DNA from: CAYSHJ01 sp964589725
GTDB taxonomy: Bacteria; Planctomycetota; Planctomycetia; Planctomycetales; Planctomycetaceae
DNA: 13,257 nt
Assembly: GCA_964589725.1 (NCBI GenBank)
Contig: CAZPUJ010000518.1
Span: 1 to 13,257 of the forward strand
Direction: 5' to 3'
Shown: positions 5,788 to 10,705 of the stretch, one piece after another
How positions within the stretch are numbered: the first letter of the stretch is position 1
Layout of the letters: each line of letters opens with the position of its first letter
Notes under the pieces: generated by a model
Seen by the model: the letters and a program-made list of their open reading frames with translations, nothing else
Told to the model about the DNA's origin: nothing
Databases searched by the model: none
Program-made: the position numbers and the translations under genes

Positions 5788-7269
5788 CTACGCGGCGTCT
5801 TTCTGCCCGCGGATACTTGTGACAATTCGAGTTGTGGACACATTAGACACTTCGCTGAGCACTCGCACTTCGCCGCCGTAGCTTTCGACCATCTCCTGGC
5901 CGACGACGACCGACGTCGTGCCTCCTTTGACCAAGACGTGCGGTTGCAGGCGTTCGAGCAATGCGAGCGGTGTGTCTTCGTCGAAGATGATTGCGTGATC
6001 AACGCATTCGAGGGCGGCGACCATCGACGCTCGCTGTTCTTGAGTGATCACTGGCCGGCTCGGGCCTTTCAATCGTCGCACGCTGTCATCACTGTTGAGT
6101 GCAACAATCAGACAATCTCCGAGCGTCGCGGCTTCTTGCAGGTATTGCACGTGTCCGGCATGCAGCAGGTCGAAGCAGCCGTTCGTGAAAACGACTTTCT
6201 GACCGAGTTGTTTCCGAGCCTCGACGTACCGAGCCAGTTCGTCGAGCTCGCCGAGTTTTTCATGAACCTTGCGTGATCCGGCCAACAAATCCCCCAGGAT
6301 TTCTTGACGCGAGATAGCCGCCACACCGATCCGTTCGACTTCGAGACCACCCGCGACGTTCGCCAAGCGACAGAGATCTTGCGGGCACAGGCCGTCCGCC
6401 AAGCCGACGCCGATCATAACCAAGACCATGTCGCCGGCCCCGGTGATGTCGTAGACCTCGCGTTTGCGAGTTGGAAACAATTCGGCGGAACCGTCGGCCA
6501 AGGCCAACGCGATACCATCTCTGTCCAGCGTCACGAAGGCGTATTGCAGTTGCAGCCGCTCGATCAATTGCCGCCCGGAGATGAAAGCATCTTCCGGCGT
6601 GCGAACTTCTCGCTGGGTTGCCAGTTTTGTTTCGAGGCGATTTGGTGTGATCGCCGTCGCTCCGGTGTAGTCCCCATAGTTCGCGTTCGGACCCGGGTCG
6701 ACAAGCACCGGAATCGCGCGCGCCTTCGCGTGTTCGATGATTTGCCGCAACACTCGCGGCGTACAGACGCCCTTGGAATAGTCGGAGATCAGCACCGCTT
6801 GATGGCCATCGAGCAGCAACGTGATTTCGTCGAGGAACCGTTGTTCGAGTTGTTCCGGCAGCGCGTGACGGGACTCACGATCGACTCGCAAGATTTGGTG
6901 CGGATGCCGGCTCTGAGCTTTGCCGATGAACCGCATTTTCACCGTCGTCGGCCGAGTCGCGTCAGTAAAGACGGCCGAACAATCGATGCCGCCATTGATC
7001 AACGCGGCTTGAAGTTCTTCGCCGTCGGTGTCGTGACCGACCACACCGGCGATCGTCACGTCGGCGTCGAGACCGCGAATCATGTTGGCAACATTGGCGG
7101 CTCCCCCCAGCCGCGCCTCATCGTGCTCTTGCCGCAAAAGAATGACCGGCGCTTCCTGGCTGATGCGTTCGGCATCACCCCAGACATAGCGATCCAGAAT
7201 CAAGTCGCCGATCACCAGCAGCTTGGGATGTCCCAATTGCTGCATGACGTCAATTAAGTGGTACGACAT
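5788..7269 (-). CDS. hldE: Bifunctional heptose-7-phosphate kinase / heptose-1-phosphate adenylyltransferase HldE
   Basis: Cytoplasmic bifunctional enzyme of ADP-heptose synthesis. The N-terminal ribokinase-like domain makes heptose-1,7-bisphosphate, and the C-terminal nucleotidyltransferase joins heptose-1-phosphate to AMP. At 493 residues it is slightly longer than E. coli HldE (477), with both domains intact. Kinase motifs are VIGDLILDRYVWGDAERISQ (19-38), LGGAANVANM (54-63), VLISDYSKG (159-167), ITPNRLE (207-213) and DITGAGD (274-280) with catalytic Asp280. Transferase motifs are FTNGCFDLLHAGH (361-373) with the HxGH signature, LNSDDSVRRLKGPSRPV (391-407), and LVKGG (446-450) with Lys448. 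It starts at the first ATG of the frame; a weak AAGGA lies about 12 bases upstream. It is the first gene of the LPS-core cluster, and its product feeds the downstream heptosyltransferase. The stop is 64 bases before waaF. Confidence 0.96.
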   Translation of the reverse strand: MSYHLIDVMQQLGHPKLLVIGDLILDRYVWGDAERISQEAPVILLRQEHDEARLGGAANVANMIRGLDADVTIAGVVGHDTDGEELQAALINGGIDCSAVFTDATRPTTVKMRFIGKAQSRHPHQILRVDRESRHALPEQLEQRFLDEITLLLDGHQAVLISDYSKGVCTPRVLRQIIEHAKARAIPVLVDPGPNANYGDYTGATAITPNRLETKLATQREVRTPEDAFISGRQLIERLQLQYAFVTLDRDGIALALADGSAELFPTRKREVYDITGAGDMVLVMIGVGLADGLCPQDLCRLANVAGGLEVERIGVAAISRQEILGDLLAGSRKVHEKLGELDELARYVEARKQLGQKVVFTNGCFDLLHAGHVQYLQEAATLGDCLIVALNSDDSVRRLKGPSRPVITQEQRASMVAALECVDHAIIFDEDTPLALLERLQPHVLVKGGTTSVVVGQEMVESYGGEVRVLSEVSNVSTTRIVTSIRGQKDAA

Positions 7270-7335
7270 CGTGGCCAGCCATCCTTTGCGAGCTGAGTCG
7301 TGTCGCGAAGCGCTTGTCTTCGGATTCCGTCCAGC

Positions 7336-7360
7336 CCCCTCGCCTCTTCGGAGAGAGGGG
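7336..7360. repeat. Stable hairpin with C(TTCG)G tetraloop
   Basis: CCCCTC (7336-7341) pairs with GAGGGG (7355-7360), and CTC (7344-7346) pairs with GAG (7351-7353) around a TTCG loop. An internal GC/A bulge separates the two stems. In plus-strand RNA this is the very stable cUUCGg fold. It is about 235 bases upstream of the secreted-protein gene and has no T-tract, so it looks like a dispersed palindrome more than a terminator. Confidence 0.55.
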
Positions 7361-7582
7361 TCACCAGAGTTTGGTTCCCCTTAGTTTCATCCAATGGAAC
7401 CTGGAAAGGGGGCGAAGTGTGCCGCTCCGGGAAAGATGCGTCAATCCCGGATTGGCCTGTTAAAGTTTGCCGATAATAACGTCGATTCTAATTGCGAAGC
7501 GGCGTAATGCGCGCCGTTGGGGAATTGATTCAAGGCCAACCCGTCCGGCGACAGAATTCCGACGGGCAACGGGCGATCGCCC

Positions 7583-7587
7583 AGGAG
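7583..7587 (+). promoter_or_regulatory. Shine-Dalgarno AGGAG
   Basis: AGGAG ends 7 bases before the ATG at 7595. This is the best ribosome site in the window and fixes the start of the secreted repeat protein. Confidence 0.85.
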
Positions 7588-7594
7588 TTCAGGC

Positions 7595-8626
7595 ATGTGG
7601 AAACACACTCGCAACGTGATGTTGCTCGCGGTGTTGGGTGGCGCGATGCCGGTCGGGCTGACCATGACGACAGCCGAAGCGAAATGGCTTTGCCGCGGTT
7701 GCCAGCGATGCCAGAATTCCCATCGTCACGCCGCCAACTGCAAGTGCCAAACTCAGCAGCCGGTCGTCAATTGCCAAACTCAGCAGCCGGTCGTCGAGAC
7801 ACAAATGGTCCCGCAGCAAATGATGACGTATCGAAACGAGGTCGTCACGCAATATCGCCAAGAGGCGATCACGCAGAACGTCCCGGTCACGACGTACCAA
7901 AACGTGACCGTCGATGAAGGGGGCTATCAGATGGTCTACGTCCCCAAACCGGTGACCAAGCAAGTTCCACAGGTCGTCTACCAACCGCAGATATCTTACC
8001 GCTCGGTTCCCTATCAGGTGACTCAGCAAGTGCCGCAATTGGTGACGCAGTTGGTGCCGCAGCAAGTCGTCAGACAACAACCATACACGATGACATCGGC
8101 ACCCGTGGCACAAGTGTCTCCGATCACTCCCGTCACGACGCCGGTCTTTGCTGCGGCACCGATGGCATCGGGCCCCATTCTGTCGAATCCCTTCCCATCG
8201 CAGCGTTTCCCAACTCCGTGTGGACCGTGCGGAGGCATCGGTTTCGCGCCAGCGCCGATGATTCCGACCGCTCAGGTGATTGGACAGCCTATGATCACAA
8301 GTCCGGTGACCGCCGCGCCAGGCATCTCAAATCCGGTGAAGATGTTGGCACCAGTCACGGCCACGAATCCAACGCTTGTGCTACCCAATGTGAATTCCAA
8401 CTCGGCTCCGGTCCCGGACCCGAGGTTCCTCGACCGTCCCGGCGCGGTGAAGGAATCTTGGACGACCGTTGGCACGCGCCACGGCAGTGTCGACCCGTCG
8501 GCCCGCAACAGCGACGACGACTCGCGCACTTCCAGCCCCGTTCGATTCAAGCCAGCTCGCACGGTCTATAAGTCTTGGGAATCGCAGTCGCAAGACGCCG
8601 GCAGCGAAGCACCGGCACGGAATTGA
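7595..8626 (+). CDS. Secreted Gln/Val/Pro-rich repeat protein with cysteine motifs (planctomycete cell-surface type)
   Basis: It has 343 residues. The N-terminus is a signal peptide: basic MWKHTR, hydrophobic core NVMLLAVLGGAMPVGL, and probable cleavage after AEA at about 29. The mature protein opens with a cysteine cluster, CRGCQRC (33-39) and CKC (49-51), then the tandem unit CQTQQPVVN/E (51-68). Residues 69-165 consist of irregular short repeats built on VPQQ, YRNEVVTQY, TYQNVTV, VYVPKPVTKQVPQVVYQPQ and YQVTQQVPQLVTQLVPQQV. They alternate Val/Tyr with Gln/Pro and suggest extended beta or adhesive structure. A Pro/Ala/Thr region with CGPCGG (209-214) follows, then a polar Ser/Asp-rich tail. 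There is no enzyme motif. The style resembles planctomycete YTV-type cell-wall proteins, an inference from composition. Eight cysteines suggest cross-linking or metal binding. AGGAG supports the start. Confidence 0.85.
   Translation: MWKHTRNVMLLAVLGGAMPVGLTMTTAEAKWLCRGCQRCQNSHRHAANCKCQTQQPVVNCQTQQPVVETQMVPQQMMTYRNEVVTQYRQEAITQNVPVTTYQNVTVDEGGYQMVYVPKPVTKQVPQVVYQPQISYRSVPYQVTQQVPQLVTQLVPQQVVRQQPYTMTSAPVAQVSPITPVTTPVFAAAPMASGPILSNPFPSQRFPTPCGPCGGIGFAPAPMIPTAQVIGQPMITSPVTAAPGISNPVKMLAPVTATNPTLVLPNVNSNSAPVPDPRFLDRPGAVKESWTTVGTRHGSVDPSARNSDDDSRTSSPVRFKPARTVYKSWESQSQDAGSEAPARN
7745..7795 (+). repeat. Tandem 27-bp duplication in the secreted repeat protein
   Basis: A 24-base block (7745-7768) recurs identically at 7772-7795, with a period of 27 bases, and encodes CQTQQPVV twice. 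Identity at the nucleotide level, including silent positions, indicates a recent duplication. Confidence 0.95.
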
Positions 8627-8649
8627 TTTCGGATTTCGGATTTCGGATT
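8626..8649. repeat. Heptanucleotide microrepeat ATTTCGG x3
   Basis: Three perfect copies of ATTTCGG (8626-8646) plus a partial fourth begin on the last base of the TGA stop of the secreted repeat protein. Its 7-nt period matches the microrepeats at 2255-2268 and 5769-5782. It may arise by slippage or be part of a dispersed planctomycete repeat class. Confidence 0.85.
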
Positions 8650-8710
8650 GGGCCGCAGCCTTCAAAGGATCTATAGTCCCCAGGCCGAAGTCCCCCATCT
8701 GAAATTCCTG

Positions 8711-8944
8711 TCACGGTTGAAACACCGGAATCTCGATCACGTTCTTGCCGTCGATTATCGCCTGCAACTGCTTGAAGACTTCGGTGAAGATCGCCTTGAT
8801 CAGAACCATGCCGGTCTCCGCCGTCGCCGCAAGCGGTCCTTCGTCCGTTTGATCCGGCATCGCATCCTGACGAAGGTTTTCGATGACCGCCTGTGGAGCC
8901 AACCGCTTTTCTGAGACATGGACGACGGCTTCGCACGCAGGCAA
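8711..8944 (-). CDS. Small hypothetical protein, start uncertain
   Basis: The stop is at 8711-8713. The last 65-70 residues look genuinely coding. Codon third positions follow the bias of the neighbours, and the protein alternates hydrophobic and charged residues: KRLAPQAVIENLRQDAMPDQ, then TGMVLIKAIFTEVFKQLQAI and IDGKNVIEIPVFQP at the end. The middle block looks like an amphipathic helix. The start is unclear. The frame stays open to 9145 but beyond about 8960 crosses an inverted repeat and the 5' end of the divergent hydrolase gene. A TTG at 8942-8944 (77 residues) is used here, and the internal ATG at 8858-8860 would give 49 residues; neither has a good Shine-Dalgarno. It may also be the tail of a decayed gene. 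The family is not recognised. Confidence 0.45.
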   Translation of the reverse strand: MPACEAVVHVSEKRLAPQAVIENLRQDAMPDQTDEGPLAATAETGMVLIKAIFTEVFKQLQAIIDGKNVIEIPVFQP

Positions 8945-8974
8945 GGTAACCGCGTTGGGCGCAGCGGGGTCACG

Positions 8975-9050
8975 AGGTTCAAAGTTCAATCTGCCGAGGG
9001 TATTGTTGGGCGACCTGAAGTCGCACGGCGCGGAATTGCACTTTGAACCT
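8975..9050. repeat. 16-bp inverted repeat with nested hairpin upstream of the PqaA-type gene
   Basis: AGGTTCAAAGTTCAAT (8975-8990) and ATTGCACTTTGAACCT (9035-9050) pair over 16 positions with one mismatch. The 44-nt interval contains a second palindrome, GCGAC-CTGAA-GTCGC (about 9010-9024). The right arm ends 21 bases before the hydrolase ATG, so the structure covers its probable leader or promoter. It could be an operator, a leader structure or a dispersed palindromic element. Confidence 0.75.
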
Positions 9051-9071
9051 TTGCGGACTGAGAGCACCAAC

Positions 9072-10409
9072 ATGCGGACGAAATTGATTGTTCCTTTCAC
9101 GGTCGTGTGTCTTGTGATGACGGCGGTTCGGGCGGCCGACCCCAAGCCGTCGCAGCAGATACCGCCAGGATTACAGAACTACGTCTCTCGACCGGAACCG
9201 GGTTCGCGCTGGGAGCTGCGCGAAAAGATCCTCCGTGGTCAGGACACGATCTTTGATCTGCATCTCGTTTCGCAGGATTGGCAGGGAATCGTTTGGGAGC
9301 ATCAGTTGCAGATCTATCAACCGGCGGAGACCAAGCCGGCGGCGACGATGCTCTTGTGGAACCAGGGTGGACGCGCGGGTGAGGGCAGCATCGCATTCGG
9401 CCTGGACCTGGCCAAGAAAATTGGCTCGCCGGTCGCGTTCTTGTACGGCATCCCGAATCAGCCGCTGCTCGGCGGCAAGAAGGAAGATACGCTGATTGCC
9501 GAAACGTTCGTGCGGTACCTCGAAACCAATGACGAGCGTTGGCCGCTGCTCTTCCCGATGGTGAAGAGCCTGGTCAAGGCGATGGACGCACTTCAGGAGT
9601 TCAGCGAGCGAGAGTGGAAGTCACCGCTCGAGAGATTCATCGTCACCGGAGCGTCGAAGCGTGGTTGGACCACGTGGCTAACTGGAGCGACCGACCCGCG
9701 TGTGAAAGCCATCGCGCCCATGGTCATCGACACGCTCAACATGAAGGAGCAGGCTCCGTATCAACTCAAGTCGTTCGGCCATTACAGCGATCAGATTCGC
9801 GACTACACCGAACGTGGGTTGGTCCCGATGCCCGACACACCGGAAGCCAAGCGACTGTGGGCGATGGTCGATCCGTGGGTCTACCGCGAGCGGCTCACGT
9901 TGCCGAAGTTCCTGATCAACGGCGCCAACGATCCGTACTGGACCACCGATGCGCTCAACCTGTATTGGGACGACCTTCCCGGTGACAAATGGGTGACCTA
10001 CGTTCCCAATGCCGGCCACAATTTGGAGCAGCTTGTCGCGGATGGAAAGAAAGATCGCACACGAGCCGTCAACGCGCTCGCCGCATTCGCTCGGCATCAC
10101 ATCAAAGACAACCCGATGCCGAAGGTTCAGTGGAAACACAGCGACGTGGACGGGAAAGCTCGGCTGACCGTCACAGCCACTCCGCCCCCGCAAGCAGCGC
10201 GTCTGTGGGTCGCCTCGGCAACGACGCGGGATTTCCGGCTCGCTCAGTGGAAAGAGCATCCGCTCACGATCATCCACAGCGGTGTCGGTGATGTCACATC
10301 GCCGTCCGAAGGATGTGTCGCCTTTTTCGCCGAGCTCGACTACTCGATTGACGGCCTGACGCATCAGGTCTCGACGCAGATGCGCATTCTCGAAGCGACC
10401 CCGAAGTGA
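9072..10409 (+). CDS. Secreted PhoPQ-activated pathogenicity-related protein (PqaA family alpha/beta hydrolase)
   Basis: It has 445 residues. The signal peptide is MRTKLIVPFTVVCLVMTAVRAAD, with probable cleavage after RAA at about 22, so the protein is exported. The PqaA fold is evident: LRNY-like LQNYVSRPEPG (34-44), MLLWNQGGRAG (93-103), LYGIPNQPL (124-132), EDTLIAETFVRYL (138-150), then the nucleophile elbow FIVTGASKRGWTTWLTGA (189-206) with Ser195. The acid is Asp287 in LINGANDPYW (281-290) and the base His316 in VPNAGHN (311-317). A C-terminal beta-rich domain follows (about 350-440). The family is known from Salmonella pqaA (PhoP-activated), but its substrate is not established and no phoP/phoQ lies nearby. 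The frame extends upstream to 8883, but the signal peptide and family N-terminus place the start at 9072; the ribosome site is weak. No promoter was identified; a 16-bp inverted repeat lies just upstream. Confidence 0.92.
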   Translation: MRTKLIVPFTVVCLVMTAVRAADPKPSQQIPPGLQNYVSRPEPGSRWELREKILRGQDTIFDLHLVSQDWQGIVWEHQLQIYQPAETKPAATMLLWNQGGRAGEGSIAFGLDLAKKIGSPVAFLYGIPNQPLLGGKKEDTLIAETFVRYLETNDERWPLLFPMVKSLVKAMDALQEFSEREWKSPLERFIVTGASKRGWTTWLTGATDPRVKAIAPMVIDTLNMKEQAPYQLKSFGHYSDQIRDYTERGLVPMPDTPEAKRLWAMVDPWVYRERLTLPKFLINGANDPYWTTDALNLYWDDLPGDKWVTYVPNAGHNLEQLVADGKKDRTRAVNALAAFARHHIKDNPMPKVQWKHSDVDGKARLTVTATPPPQAARLWVASATTRDFRLAQWKEHPLTIIHSGVGDVTSPSEGCVAFFAELDYSIDGLTHQVSTQMRILEATPK

Positions 10410-10519
10410 CCGAGTCGTCCGACGTGTCTCTCGACTCTCTATGCGGAAATTCACAGGATATCTGTTTTCCAGGCCATCTTAATCCGGCACAATGACACGC
10501 CGTCGGAGCGAATTTGTAG

Positions 10520-10538
10520 GGCAAGTTTGAAACTTGCC
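10520..10538. repeat. Near-perfect palindrome GGCAAGTTT-G-AAACTTGCC
   Basis: Two 9-bp perfect arms are separated by one base, 111 bases after the PqaA-type stop. As RNA it would need to open a loop of several bases, still leaving a 7-8 bp stem. It has no T-tract. It could be a protein-binding dyad or a dispersed palindrome. Confidence 0.7.
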
Positions 10539-10585
10539 TCTTGCGCCTTTGATGAAATAGCCCCGCAGAGGAACGTAGGAAGTAG

Positions 10586-10640
10586 CTGAACTCGCAAGAG
10601 TTCAGATTTCATGGAACACACTGAATTCTTGCGAATTCAG
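10586..10640. repeat. Pair of inverted REP-like hairpins with GCAA loops
   Basis: The first hairpin is CTGAACTC-GCAA-GAGTTCAG (10586-10605). The second, CTGAATTC-TTGC-GAATTCAG (10621-10640), reads on the minus strand as an 8-bp stem with a GCAA loop. The second is therefore an inverted copy of the first. They differ by one base pair in the stem, C-G against T-A, changed on both sides. The flanking GTAG / GTGG before the stem is also shared. The arrangement resembles REP/BIME elements and lies in the gap between the hydrolase and the DUF1549 gene. Confidence 0.8.
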
Positions 10641-10693
10641 CCACACAGCGAACTTTGCGGGTCAACTTCGTTTCATACTTGCCCCAGATAACC

Positions 10694-10697
10694 GAGG
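10694..10697 (+). promoter_or_regulatory. Shine-Dalgarno GAGG
   Basis: GAGG, 8 bases before the ATG at 10706, decides that start against the upstream in-frame ATG at 10655, which lacks a ribosome site and does not begin with a signal peptide. Confidence 0.7.
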
Positions 10698-10705
10698 TCA
10701 ATCGT

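Larger units (their letters stand above)
1003..7269 (-). other. LPS inner-core biosynthesis gene cluster (five genes)
   Basis: Five consecutive minus-strand genes cover one pathway. HldE makes the ADP-heptose precursor, the WaaF-type enzyme adds heptose, an InaA/KdkA-like kinase and WaaP phosphorylate core sugars, and a GT4 enzyme extends the core. Gaps are 64, 48 and 240 bases, then a 4-base overlap. The short gaps and shared strand suggest co-transcription from the hldE end. The 240-base gap with a strong inverted repeat could split the unit or attenuate it, leaving waaP and the glycosyltransferase partly independent. Sedoheptulose-7-phosphate isomerase (gmhA) and heptose bisphosphatase (gmhB) are not in the window. 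Confidence 0.8.
7270..7594. other. Intergenic region between divergent genes (hldE and secreted repeat protein)
   Basis: It must hold promoters for the minus-strand LPS cluster and probably the plus-strand secreted protein. The clearest structure is a hairpin with a C(TTCG)G loop at 7336-7360. An AT-rich block at 7456-7497 stands out from the GC-rich surroundings. In it TTGCCG (7467-7472) and TAATTG (7489-7494) are spaced 16 bases apart on the plus strand, a weak sigma70-like candidate. No good minus-strand promoter was recognised. No open frame of coding character is present. Confidence 0.5.

Noticed and set aside
5724..6002. Upstream extension of the heptosyltransferase by 93 codons
   Set aside because: It runs antiparallel in frame through the 3' end of hldE, lacks family similarity, and the WaaF N-terminus begins exactly at the ATG at 5721-5723.
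1027..7257. Long plus-strand open frames opposite the LPS cluster (for example 4467-5381 and 6304-7257)
   Set aside because: They are antisense shadows of well-supported genes; their products are rich in Arg/Gln/His with no motifs.
7456..7497. Confident sigma70 promoter for the secreted repeat protein
   Set aside because: The candidate boxes match the consensus poorly; it is kept only as a remark in the intergenic entry.
7745..7795. CRISPR-like direct repeat
   Set aside because: There are only two copies with a 3-base spacer, in frame inside a protein gene; it is a coding tandem duplication.
8883..9071. Upstream extension of the PqaA-type gene by 63 codons
   Set aside because: It would bury the signal peptide inside the protein and reads through the inverted repeat at 8975-9050.
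9678..10454. 258-codon minus-strand frame opposite the PqaA-type gene
   Set aside because: It overlaps a gene with a clear catalytic triad and signal peptide; the antisense product has no recognisable domain.
10655..10705. Earlier ATG for the DUF1549/DUF1553 protein
   Set aside because: It has no ribosome site; GAGG precedes the later ATG, which starts a proper signal peptide.
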